A stretch of DNA of 64,000 nucleotides, from NCBI GenBank assembly GCA_004431415.1, contig QPMI01000106.1:124001-188000 (forward strand), read 5' to 3'. Positions 47,788 through 59,462 of this stretch are shown here, piece after piece. Within the stretch, counting starts at the first letter, position 1, and each line of letters begins with the position of its first letter. Origin of the DNA: Cyanophora paradoxa. Taxonomy: Eukaryota > Glaucocystophyceae > Cyanophorales > Cyanophoraceae. The notes below the pieces were generated by a model that worked only from the letters and a program-made list of their open reading frames with translations, was not told the origin of the DNA and searched no databases. Made by a program: the position numbers and the translations under genes.

Positions 47788-49438
47788 ATGAACCCAGAGC
47801 AGTCGCTCGCCGACGGGCGCCCAGCCGCATCGAGCGGAATGTCGGCAAGCAGTACTCCACCGCCGCCAAGGGGCACGCCCGTGGGCGGACGGGACCCCGA
47901 GGTATCCGCGCTCGATTCCCGCCCCGTATTGCGGGCGCCCAGCGCCAGCGCCGGCAGACCGATGCTAGGCGTACGTAGAGCTTTCTAGCATGCACCGGAG
48001 CCACGCGGCTCGCCGCACCGCAGGCGCCGCGCGGCGGTCTCACACGCGCGAGCGCAGGGGAGCGCCCAGAACGACGTGTCTCTCGTCATCGACGACAAGG
48101 AGCCGTACGTGTACCTCGGCAACTGCGCGTGCGCGGCGGACCTCGAGCGCCTGAGGAAACTGCTCACGAACCCGTTGACCGGCCAGTCCGGCGCCATTGT
48201 GAACACGTGAGCGGCAGCCGCGCCGCGCCGCCGCCCGCCCCGCGCTCAGGGGCCGCTTGCGCGCAGGGCCGGGAACTTCCCCTGCCTCTACACCGACGAG
48301 TTCACGTACAAACAGTGCGCCGCGGCGCCCGCCTGCCCCCCACCCCCGCGCCCGCGCGCGCGCCCTCTGCCCGCACCTTACCTGAGCGGGCGACGCCGCG
48401 CAGCTTCGTGCTCGTGGACGATTGCGAGCAGGAGGTGCGCCGTCGGGCGGGGACCGGGTCGGGGCGGGGCGGGGCGGGGCGGGGCGGCCGGCGGGCGCTC
48501 CGGCTGCCCCGCGCAGCCGGCCCGCTCACTGGCCCCTGACACTGGGGCCCGGCGGGGCGGCAGGTCGTGGGATGGTTTGATGAGGCGGCCCGCTTCATCG
48601 ACGAGCAGCGCCGCGCGGGGAAGCGCGTCCTCGTCCACTGTGCGCCGCGCCGTACCCCCCCCGCCCTCCCCCCCCGCCCTTTGCCGAGCCGTACCCCGGG
48701 CAGGCATGCAGGGCTTCTCGCGCTCGGCGACGATGCTGCTGGCGTACCTCGTCGCGGTGCAGCGCATGCCGCTCGCGAAGGCCTTCGAGCTCTGCTGCTC
48801 CAGGCGCACCATCCGCCCCAACAGGCGCGCGCGCTCCATACATACAGAGGCCCTTCGAAGCCCGTACCCGTCCGAGACGCGTACCCCCCTCCCCCGCAGG
48901 TTCTTTCTGGAGCAGCTGCTGGAGTTCGAGAGGCGGCACCTCGGCTCCGCCAGCATCGACCTGCGCGAGCTCTTCGCGACGGGGTACAGCGTCCAGGGTC
49001 CGCTTCGCCCCGTACCCCCCCTCTTCCCCCCCACCCGCCCCTGACGCCTCCCCCGAAGGGGACGAGGCCTACGTGGAGAGGACGACGGGCGAGCGGGTGC
49101 TGCACGGCCTCCACAGGGGCCTCAACAAGCTCAACTCCGTCCGCGTGTTCGCCCGCGTCATCGCCGGCTCCGTGCGCGCCCTCGCTGGAACCACGTACCC
49201 ACCTCCACCTTGAATCGGGGTCGGGGTACAGGATCTGAGGACGAGCGGGACGGTGATCAGCACGCTCCTGTCCTACGCCTTCTCCCGCCGCTCCAAGCCC
49301 GGTGCCGGCGCCGGCGCCGACCTGCCCGCTCCAGGGGAAGAAGGACCCCCGCCCGCGGATTCGGCCGCGGCCGCCCCGCGGGTGCGCAGCGCGGGGCCGG
49401 GCGCCCCTCCGCCCTCAGACTCCGATCCGATGTCGTGA
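47788..49438 (+). CDS. Dual-specificity protein phosphatase
   Basis: Cysteine-based phosphatase of the DSP class, inferred to remove phosphate from Tyr and Ser/Thr of proteins. Exons: 47,788-47,970, 48,058-48,206 (VSLVIDDKEPYVYLGNCACA), 48,267-48,314 (NFPCLYTDEFTYK), 48,404-48,434 (FVLVDDCEQE, likely general-acid Asp region), 48,564-48,639 (VVGWFDEAARFIDEQRRAGK, RVLVH), 48,704-48,824 (MQGFSRSATMLLAYLVAVQR), 48,900-~48,992 (RFFLEQLLEFERRHLGS), ~49,060-49,192 (RTTGERVLHGLHRGLNKLNS) and a last exon from ~49,233 (TSGTVISTLLSYAFSRRSK) to the stop at 49,436. Splicing 48,639 to 48,704 yields HCMQGFSRS, a perfect HCxxGxxRS signature, with the catalytic Cys codon split by a 64-bp phase-1 intron. The intron after 48,824 needs a GC donor. 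It is divergent from the chimera next door, about 250 bp away. Confidence 0.85.
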
Positions 49439-50433
49439 TCGATGCCGGGCTGCCGGCCCTCGCGCCCTCGTCGCGATCGGTCGCGGGCATTCCGTTGTAC
49501 AGCTTTTTTGATGAAGGTACTATATCGCGCCCCAGCTGAACGAACCGTATAAGTAGCGCATGCGCATGCTGCTTCGAGCTTAAGCTATAAGCTTGAGCTT
49601 TGAGTTTGCCACGCACTCGGCGCCGGCCCCCGCATACGTATACTGGGTATATATGCCGTGTACATGTACATGTGACATGCCATGGCCAGCTGCATGCGCA
49701 GCAGTGCGCATGCCGCGCGCGCGGCGGGTGGGGCGCGGCCGACGCCTAACTTAGTAAGCCTGGTCATGACCGCAGCCGGGCGCGCGCCTTGAGTTTGCCG
49801 CCGTACGCGAACGACCGCGGGACATGGCCCGGCGCGCGCGCCGTGCCGGTGCCGCCGCGGTCGCGCGCGCCGCGCGCGCGCCGGCGCTGGCGCTGGCGCC
49901 CGGCACGCTGCAGCTGATCATGGATCATGAGTGCCGCTCCGCGGGCCGTCGGCCTCAGTTGCCTTCGAGACCTGTATACGTAGCTATAGACGCGCCGATA
50001 TATAGTACGTGATACTATAGCTATGATAGCCGCGCAGCGGGCTCAGCGTCAGCGAGCCGCTTACATATCGTACCCCCCTCCCCTTCTCCCCCCCAAAGAA
50101 GCTCCACGCTGTGACGAAGCAACGTCCCGCCAGCATCAGCGGCGCACAAGACACTCGCCGCGGCCGAGTCGCGGACAAGCACCAGCATCCTCGCTTCTGC
50201 TAGAACTCGCCTGCAGCTGGCTTGGCGTGCAGGGGTTGGGTTAGCTAGCTTTCGAAGCGAAGAGCAACTGCAGCCGGTGACGCGGGCTCGTCAGGCGGTC
50301 TGCGGATGCGGAGATGTGGTTATACGAAGAATCGCCCCTCTGCGCCCGCTCCGGGGCGCCCAGTAGCGCCGGCAGCGCTGTCGGCAACGTGCGACGGACG
50401 CGTCACGGCCGCTCCGGCGCCGCGGCCCGCAGG
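49439..50433. other. Intergenic, no gene
   Basis: Contains acatgtacatgt, gcatgcgcatgc and gcgcgcgcgcg palindromic runs (49,560-49,900) and, before the next gene, a C-rich tract. It presumably holds the promoter of the membrane-protein gene. Confidence 0.45.
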
Positions 50434-53400
50434 ATGGCTGCAGGCGGTATGTCGAGGGCCGCTCTTCTTCTCTTGGCTTCAGGTGCGCTGATCGGCCGGC
50501 CGCCGCAACGAGCGGCTGCAGCTCTGGCCGCTGCAGATCTAGATCTAGATCTACAGCTCAGCCTGGGACAGTGGTCCTTTCGTTCTAAGGCTGCCGGCCC
50601 AGCCGCTCTCGCGTGCTGAAGATCTCCAGCAGCGGCGCTCCTTTCGGCCGCGCAGGCCGTCCTCCCGGGTCCGCCCAGCGACCGCTCGTGAATCTTAGAG
50701 ACATGTACACACACGCGCCCTGATCGCTTCCGGGCCCCGCCCGCGCCGCGCGGCCCGGCCGCAGTCGACCTCGTGAAGACGGTACTCCTCGACGAGGCGA
50801 CGGTGCCCCAGCAGGAACTGCCCTCCGACCGACCCTACGCCCCTGCAAACTTCGGCCCCAACTCGGCGAACTACCCGTACCCGACCCAGGTCCGGCCAGC
50901 TTGGTGACCGCTCCCGGTCGTGCCGGAAGCTCACTTACGCGCGCCGCGGCGCCGCCTCCGCAGGGCGCGAACAAGGCGCAGGTCTTCACCATCTCGCAGG
51001 GCTACGGTGCGCTCCCCCCCCCCCCCCCCTCCGCCCCTCTCCCCCCCCGCCCCTCCCCCTCCCGCCCTGACGCGGGACCCGCTCGGCTCTCCAGGCTACT
51101 TCGTCGACCGGGGGGCCGTGCGCGCCCGCGCCCGCGCCCGCCGCCGAGCGCGCGCCGCGGCGGCCCTGCGGCGCGCCGGACTGACCGTACCGTACCGTAC
51201 AGGCGTACAATCAGCGGCTCCTGCGGCGGTTCAAGATGCCGACGGCGCGGGAGGCGTCCGCGCTGGTCGAGGCGGCGTACGGCTACGACCTACTCGCCGG
51301 CGCCACGCCCGACGAGGCGGTCCAGTTCATCGAGACCGTCCCCGCCTCCTGCGGCTCCTTCGGGTGCGCGCCCGCCCGCGGCCGGCCCGCCCGTCGGACT
51401 CGGCTTAGCGGCTAAGCGGCGCGCTTGCAGGAATTTCATCGTCGTGGGGTACTACGACACGAACACGGGCGCCAACGGCGGCCTCCGCGTCTTCCCGAAC
51501 GTGCCGAACATCGCCCCCGTGCCGATCACGCTCGGCGGGCGCTCGACGGTCGCGTTCGGCGAGGCGGACAAGTCGCAGGCGCAGACGGGCTTCCCCAGCG
51601 CGGGGAACCTGCAGCCGGGCAGCCCCTCGTACTACTTCAACCACCCCGACGGCTCCTGCAAGGCCATCGTCACCACCCGGAACGCCCGCATCTTTGGCGC
51701 GGGCGGCGGCACCTCGCCAGTCCCCGAAGGCGCGCGCGCGCGCTCGTCAGGCCCGGCTCGAGCGAGCGAGCCGCCCGGCCCTGACACAACGCTAGACTAA
51801 CTAATCTTAAAGATTAAAACCACCAACTTCATTACATATGAGAGATTAAAAGTAGCGAGCCCCGACACAATTTCCGCCCGGCCCGCAGCGGTGAAGGCGT
51901 CGCTGCAGGCGGGGTCCACGTCGGCGACGACGGTGGACGCCGTCGTGGAAATTGATCTGGCAACCCTCTCCATCACCAAGATCGCCCACCCGTGCCTTCG
52001 CCCTTCTTCTAATTGGCCCTTTAACTTCGCCGCGGCTGATCATGACCGCGGCCGGGCATGCAGGTGGGACGTCTACCTGAGCGTGATCCCCGCGAACGTG
52101 CTGACGCAGGCGGAGTTCGACGCCTACCTGACCGCAAACTTCATGCAGGTGCCGTCCGGGTGCCGCCAGCCGCCCGCTAGAGCTGATAAAGAACACCGAG
52201 TGCAAACATGGCACGCGTGCCGGGCCGGGCAGCTGCAGAGCCTAGCCTCAACTCTAGCGCCGCACCTAAGCCGCCTTAGGCTGTATATTCCAACTTCTCT
52301 AACGCCAACTTCACTTCGTGCAGATGCCGTCCAGGACCCTCTCGCCCGTCGCCGCCCGCAGCGAGGACGGCGCCACGCTCTACATGGCCACGCAGGTCGA
52401 CGCCGCACCCCGCCCGGCCCACCGATCGCGAATTCGAACTCCGACGTTTTAGACAGCATCATTTCACAGCATATAATATACATTTGAACTCATATTAACT
52501 CGCCGCGCAGGTCATCGCCGCCGGCGCCTTCACCTCCGCCACCTACTCCGTGCGCCCGTGAACGGACCTAGGCCTCGCCTCTGACGTCGACGCGGCTCGA
52601 TGATATGAGCTGAGCGGCGCCGCGCCGGGCCGGGGTCGCAGATCCAGCGGCCGAACCCTTCGGGCGGCAACAGCCTCTTCAGCGTCAACAACGCCGCGGC
52701 GCCGGCGACGTCCTTCCTCCTCAAGTTCGACGTCGCGACCTTCAGCTTCGCGCTGATGGCCAAGATCTCGACGACGGACGCCGCCGCCCCCTTCGCCTCC
52801 AACACGGTCCCCTACATCGCCGAGGCCGCGAACAGTGCGCGCGTGCCCCGTTCCGTTCCGATCTTAAGCTTTGTTGTTCATCCGATCAATATCCGACTCG
52901 TGCTTGCTTGCAGTCTACATCGCGTCGACGGGGTCGAGCGTCTACGTGTGGTACCCCCTCGCCCTGACCTTCGACAACACGCGCCGCGCCGGCGTCACGA
53001 TCGCTTCGTCCATGCTGAAGCTGGACGCGGCAAGCCTCGCGCTCCTCAAGCGCAACGCCGCGACGCCCTCGCTCGACTCGGCGAACACCTTCACGTCCTC
53101 TTTCTACCCCTACGTCGGCTTCTTCGCGTTCCCGGGTACAAACTTCACCGCCTACGCGTACCGCAAGACGACCAACGCGATCGGCTCCACGGCCGTTGCG
53201 AGCGCCAAGAACGGGATCGGGTTCCTGGACAGCGGCGGGGTGGGTCTTATGGGCAACACGGAGGTGGCCCGGCTCTTCACCAGCACGGACGCCGCCGTTG
53301 GTGACGTTTTGAACGTCAACCTAGACACGCTGACGAACATGCCGAACCTTCCTCTGACGGCCAACCTCGACTCGGACGCCTTCGACGCCGAGTTTACCTT

Positions 53401-56400
53401 CGCGTTCGCCTCGTCCACGAGCAAGGACGCCGTGCGATCTCCCGCTTTCTTTCTTTCTGTAACCCCCCCCCCGCCCCTTCGTTCTCACGGCGGGGCAGGT
53501 GGGGGCCTACCTCACGGCGTTCTTCCTCACGGCGGACGGGTCGCCCTCGGCCCCCGGCGGCGCCGGCAGCACGGGGCCAACCCGCCTTCTCTCCTTCAAG
53601 TACACAACGACCACGTACCCCACGCCCTCCCCCTCCCCCTCCCCCTCCCCTCCCCTCCCCTCCCCTCCCCTTCCCCTTCGCCCTCGGCGTCCCCCTCCCC
53701 CTCCCCTCCCCCTCCGCGAGCGCCCTCGCGACTCCGTCCCCCTGGCGACGCCCTCGCCGAGCCCGACTGTACCCCCCGGGGCCACGAACGGGACGGGCTC
53801 TATCGGGTTTATTCGGGTCAACGCAACGGTCTCGGGCGCCGCGGGGGCCGGCGTGAACGGCACCGCCGGCGGCAACGGCACCACCGGCAGCTGTCCTTCT
53901 TACGGCTGTGCGCCTCCACCCCCGCCACCCGCGCGCCGCGATCCCGCACGCCGACCCCCCCCCCCCTCCCCCCCCTCCCCCCCCCCCCCGCAGACCTGAC
54001 CGGAGCCTGCACCGCGTACACCGCCAGCAAGGAGACCTGGTACATCCCGAGGTGCGCTGTACCCCTCCATCCCCCCTCCCCCCCATCCTTCTTCTCCTTT
54101 CCGACGCGCCGCAGCGTCTACGGCCCCCTGGTCCGGCGGACGCTGCAGGGAGACGAGGAGGAGGAGGAGGAGGAAGGGGCCGCGCAGGCGCGGCCGGAGC
54201 AGCAGCCGAGGAGAAGAGGCCTCCTTGCGGCGACCTGCGCGACTGGGACGCCCCTCTACGCCGTCAACGACAACGCGCGCCGGCTCTCCCGCCCCGCCGC
54301 CGAGGCCCCCGCCGACCGCCGTGCCTTCCTTCGTTCACAGGTGGCGTACAAGTACGCCGTGCGGCCGGCGCAGTGCGCGTACAGCACCGCTGGCGGCGCC
54401 TGGTACCGGGTGCGGCCGTGCCCCGCCGCCTCTAACGCCTCCCAATCCTTTCTGACGCCGGCGGCCCTCGCCGTCCGCCGCCCGCGCGCCCAGCGCGAGT
54501 GCGACGCGGCGCAGGGTGGCCTCGTCGTGAGCGCCTTCACCGCCGCCGGCTGCCCCGCCGCCTCCCTCGCCTCCTCCTACCGGTGCGGTACCCCCCTCCC
54601 CTCCTTCTTAACCCCCCCCCCCCTTCTCAAGGCGCGGCAGCATCGCGGCGGGCTGCTCGAGCGTGGCGGCCCTCCCGAAGGACATCGCGCTGTACGCCCT
54701 CGAGGGCGTGCCCCTCGAGTGCGCCCCGCACGCGTACCCTGCACCGCCTCCGCTCGCTCACCTTCTGGTGGCAGCGGCGGCGTGACGTCGCAGCGGCTGC
54801 GGGCGGCGGCGGGCGCGCAGATCGTCGTGTCGTGCTCAGTGCCCCCCGCGCCCTTCACCACCACCAACGCCGAGTCTGCGGTCCGCCCCGGCCGACCGAC
54901 CGCCCCAATTTGCGATCGGATCCCGAGCTGACCCGTCCCGCCCCGCCCCGCCCGGCCCCGCAGCAAATCGCTAAGTCCCACACTGCCTTCGTCGGCGCCG
55001 GCGTGTGCGCCCCGCCCCGCCCCGCCCCGCCCCGCCCCGCTCCTTGTTCGTTCTGCCTGACTCGCTCACTCGCGCCCCGACGCAGTGCCGCGGGCGTCGC
55101 TGCGTGCGCCCGTACCCCCCCCCCCCTTTCCCCGTGCTGCCCTCTCCGGAGCCCTCGCCGACCGGCTGCCCGGCGCAGGGGCACCGCCGGCGGCCTCGTC
55201 GCGAGCTTCGCCTCCGCCACGGGCCCCGCCCTCACGGGGTACCCCCCGCCCTCCCGTCCCCCGCCCCCCTCCGCCCCGCCTCGCCTCACCTGGCCTCACC
55301 GAAGGACGCTGACGGGGGTGGCGCCCGGGCAAGCGGTGGTGGCGGCGGCGGTGCCGGCGGCGCCGAGCGGGGCGGGGGCGCTCATCGTGCGGAGCCCCTC
55401 GAACGTGATGGGTATCGTGAACTACGGCCAGTTCATGGCCCGCCAGGTCAGTTCGCCAACCCCCCCCTTCCCCCCCCCCTGCTCTTAATTTCGAATTCCG
55501 CAGAAATTCCTCGGCGTCTCCCGTCGCATGCCCCCTGAGTACGGAAGTGCGCTCCCGCCCGCCTGATCATGAGCGCGCCTGAGCTCGTCTGAGCGCGTCT
55601 CGCCCCCCCTCCTCCAGGCTCGAAGGGGGGTATCGAGTGGATGTACGGGTTCTTCCCCCTCCCCTGGGGCGGCGGCCTCGGCGACGAGGCCGGCTGCGGC
55701 GGCTCCTACCTGCAGGTGCCCCCCCGGGGATCCCTGTACCCCCCTCCCCTTCTCATCCATCTGACCCGCCTGTACCCCCCCCCAGGCGAGCCTCTTCTAC
55801 TCGGCGGTCTTCCTGATCGGCGTCACGCTCGTCCAGCTCCTCGCCCGCGCCTTCTGTCGCTCCGTTCTCAAGCTCAGCCACGTCCCCACCGCCTTCTGGT
55901 ACCCCCCCCCCGCACCTCTCCCCCCCCTCTCTCGGGTTTCCGAGGGCTGGGCCGACCGCAGGTTCTTCAAGCCTCAGTTCGCGGTCGTCCTCTACTTCTA
56001 CGAGGGCGCGCTTGCTCCCGTACCCCCGTCCTTCGAGGTCGCGTAACCCCGTCCGACTCAATCCCCGCCAGGCTTCTGCCTGGCGGCGGCGCTGGCGACG
56101 CGGGACGGGTGTACCCAGCACTGGCGCATCGCGGGGGGCGCCCTGCTCGCCGTCATCGGCGGCGGTATCCCCCTCGCCTCGGGGTACCTCCTCTGGCGCC
56201 GCATCGTCAAGCTGCGCGAGGCGCGCCTTACCCCCCTGTACCCCTGTACCCCCCTCTCAGCGCCGGCGCCGTAACCGATGCTTCGTTCGTAGATCCAGTA
56301 CCTCTACTTCATGGAGGACGAGGACGACGACGAGGAGGAGCAGGAGGGGGCGAACGGGACGGGGCAGCCGCCGCTGGGGCGCTACGCGGCCCCCGGGGCG

Positions 56401-58325
56401 CCCCCTACCCCCCGGCGGCGCCGCCCCTGGTACCGCTCCTTCGTTCGCTTCATCCGCGACCTCGAGTTCCAGGGTACCCCCCGCCCCGCCCCCCCCCCTT
56501 TATTCTCTTTCGGACGCTGACTCGTACCCCGCCGCCCGACAGACGGGACTTACCGCCTCAACGCGCGCGTGCGCCCCTTCCGCACCTCTCCGCTCCCCTC
56601 CACTCCGAGCGGGGGCCGACGCTGGGGGGGGTACAGGCCCAGGCCCTCGAGAGGGAGCGCCCCGTCGTGTGGAGCATCGCCAACTTCGGGCAGACCTTCT
56701 CCCCCCTGTCCGCCCCGTACCCCCCTACCATCCCCACCTCCCGCCCCCTACCCCCTAATTAATTAACCCCCCCCCCAGGTACGCGGGGTTCTCGGGGCAC
56801 GGGTACGGCACCTTTTTCGGGACCTGGATCCTCGTCAAGAAGCTCCTGGTGCGCGAAACGCTGAATCGCGCCAACCGATCGTATCGACTCGGGTCGGAGC
56901 TCCGTTCTAAGACCCCCGCCGCTCCGGTCTAAGGCGTCCTGGGCTTCCCTGTGCTTTTGGGTGCTTCTGGCCCCGGCCCCCTTCTATTACTACCTGTCTT
57001 GCCTTGCTCGAATCTCCCTTGTCCTGCTGCTGCTTCTGGGCGGCTCCCCTATATATGCTTCTGGGCGCTTCTGGGCTTGGTCCGCCGCTCTAGATCTGAC
57101 GGGGCCCCGGCCCCGCGGCAGGCCGGCCTGGCGGTGGGCCTCCTGATCGACGACCTGGACGGGGTGATCAAGGCGCAGCTCGCGGTCCTCCTCGCCCTCG
57201 AGGCACTCGAGATCCTCCTCCTCCTCCTCCTCCTGCCCCACATCGAGCGCCTCGAGAACTACGTCCAGGCCCGCACGTACCCCCCCTCCTCTCTCCCCCC
57301 CTCTCTCGAGCCGTCTGGTTCAGGTGGTGGCCTGCGGGGCGCGGGTGGCGATCACCGCCCTCGAGATCGCCATCTCCTACGACTACGACCAGGTACACCC
57401 CCGCCCCCAAATATTACAAGCCCGGCTCCGATCCCGCCGACCGCGTCTGACTGACGGCGCTCGCAGCCCGAGGGCCCCCGCCTGGCGCGCGCCTGCTCCA
57501 TCATCGACAGTGCGCGCACACTCGGCGGGGCGGGGCGGGGCGGGGCGGGGCGGGGCGGGCGGGGCGGGGCGGGGCGGGCGGGCGGGCGGGGCCCCTCTAA
57601 GGCTCCTGCCCTCGATCGCGCGAGCGAGCGAGCGCCGGCGGCGCGCGCCTCTGACCGATACCGGAACAGTCGTGCTGCCGGCGCTGCTCTTCGCGAACCT
57701 GCTGCGGGCGGAGCGGGAGACCTTCTCGCTGCTCCTCCGCCGCCTCTGGGGCTCCGGCGTCCTCCTCCTCACCGGCCACGGGCCCCGCGCCGTCCCGAGG
57801 CCGACGCCCGCGCCGCCATCGCCGCCGAGTTCCGCCGGCGCGCGGCGGCCGCCGCGGCGCCCTCCCGCGCCCAGTTCGTCCAGCAGGCCCTCTTCAAGGT
57901 GCCCAAGACAGACTCAACATCCCATCGTTTGTTCGTTCGTTTGACTTTGTTGTCGTGTGCGGCAGGAGTGGTTTGAGGCGGAGGGGCGGGGCGAGGCGGC
58001 GGTGCAGCGGCCGTCGCGCCTGCGGCGGGCCGCCGAGCAGCGGCGCCTCGCCAACCGGGACCCCGCGACGCGCACCCCGGCCCACTGGCTCTGGCGCCGC
58101 TTCCAGGCCGCGGGGGGCGGCCCTCGGCGGGCCCCCGGGGCCGCCCCCGACCCCGACGCCTTCGACGACCAGGTACCCCCCCCCCCGGCCCTTTAATTTG
58201 CCCTCCCTTTCTCCCTCCTCCTCTGATCGAGGACGGGGCAGGAGCTGCGGATCGAGGCCGGGGGCGAGCTGGTCTCCGGGGACAGCCTGGAGGACGTCCA
58301 GAACTTTGGGAAGATATTCCTCTAG
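50434..58325 (+). CDS. Large multi-pass membrane protein with beta-rich ectodomain, unknown family
   Basis: Start chosen at 50,434: MAAGGMSRAALLLLAS is a signal peptide and its exon (to 50,482) joins in phase 1 to 50,765-50,889 (VDLVKTVLLDEATVPQQEL). Further exons include 51,203-51,365 (KMPTAREASALVEAAYGYDL), 51,431-~51,720 (NFIVVGYYDTNTGANGGLRV), 52,061-52,147, 52,323-52,398 and ~52,916-53,430 (SVYVWYPLALTFDNTRRAGV). A Ser/Pro/Thr and Cys-containing extracellular stretch runs to ~55,440. Hydrophobic segments follow: SLFYSAVFLIGVTLVQLLAR (~55,790), GGALLAVIGGGIPLASGYLL (~56,140) and AQLAVLLALEALEILLLLLL (~57,180), with acidic and basic loops between. The last exons (57,669 onward) end ...EDVQNFGKIFL, stop 58,323-58,325. 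Near 57,793 a C is missing (gtcccgagg against gtccccgagg in the 45.2 kb copy), shifting the frame: a true lesion or a homopolymer error. The topology could suit a channel-like protein, but I recognise no family. Confidence 0.7.
57530..57592 (+). repeat. ggggc tandem tract
   Basis: About a dozen ggggc/gggc units in an intron of the membrane-protein gene. It is a strong candidate for G-quadruplex formation in the transcript. Confidence 0.8.
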
Positions 58326-59023
58326 GCCCGGGCCTTAGTTAATTGTCTTTAGTTAGCTTCAATCATTTAAGATCCGGCCTTGATATCAATTGGCTTTTGA
58401 TTTGAAGGAGGCTTAAGCTTGAGAGCTTCCTCTTGCCTTTAGGCCAGGGCCTTCGCTTTGATTTGCAGGGCGCCGGCGCCGCGATCAATTTGCAGGGCGC
58501 CCGATCAAACTATCTCCTGATTCCGGGGTCCGGCACCTAACATTTCCCTTTCCGACGGTCCCTCTTTCTGCGCGTCACGTCTTTTCCCCCCCGAGCCCTC
58601 TTGCGCGGCTGGCCATGCATGGCACGTGGGTCGCAGATGATGATGCAGATTTTATCTGAATCTATAAGTGTACGTAGACTCTGAGAGTTAGGGGTTTTTC
58701 GGCTGTTTTGAATGCCATGGCGCTGCCACGCGGGGCCGGGGCCGCGGCGGGGGCCGCGGGGCATGCGCAGGCCCCACGTGCACTGCCGCCCCAGTGCCAG
58801 CCTACACATGTACACTGCCAGGGCCAGTGGGGGGTCGGATCGATTAAGGCTACAAGGAGGCTTGAAGGAGCTCGTACGGGCCGGCAAATCGGCGGCAGTA
58901 TTATAATCGACAGAAATGACTCGTCCGCGGATGGAATTCGAACGTCATAATAAGCCGGGGTCCGGGAGTGGGCCCGGGCCCGCCCGGCCCGGCCCCCGAG
59001 TCAAAAAGCGCATTAATTTCTGG
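58326..59023. other. Intergenic, no gene
   Basis: AT/GC mixed sequence between the membrane gene and retroposon copy B, with catgcatgg and gggccgggg palindromes; no exon is recognised. Confidence 0.45.
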
Positions 59024-59321
59024 CGCATTTACTTAAGTTTTTTTTTGAGAGACTACGGTGGGGCGAACCCCCCGTAGGTAGTGATATTAAAGACAACAAA
59101 GCAATCACAAATCAAAGATACAGTAAACTAGCACAAAATATATACAGAATCAAGAGGGATCACGAGAAAGGACACGATCAGAAGAACGCAAAAGATAAGG
59201 AGAACGAGCACGAGGAGAAGGAGTAGAAGAGCTCAAGGGCGTCGATGCAGAAGTACTAGTCACACTAGAACGACGAGGAGCACGGGGACGCAGCAAATAA
59301 GGAGAACGCATTTACTTAAGT
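59024..59321 (-). mobile_element. Retroposon copy B with 15-bp target duplication
   Basis: Flanked by cgcatttacttaagt at 59,024-59,038 and 59,307-59,321. The insert 59,039-59,306 is nearly identical to copy A, with the same hairpin and A tail on the minus strand. The high identity of A and B suggests recent mobility. Confidence 0.92.
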
Positions 59322-59462
59322 GAATTAATGTGAATTACTTAAGTTGCTCCGGAACTTCATGTTCAGGGCCGGAAGTTGCCCGGTGTTGCCGGAACTTGCG
59401 CCCGGCCTTTGTTCAATGATTTTTTTTTCGCCTGCGCGGAGGCCGCCGCCGAGGCGCTGGCC

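Noticed and set aside
48302-49114. 270-codon minus-strand frame opposite the phosphatase
   Set aside because: Shadow frame; the plus strand has the phosphatase signature and phase-consistent splice sites.
53394-54086. 230-codon minus-strand Gly/Arg-rich frame
   Set aside because: Complement of C-rich introns of the membrane gene; composition only.
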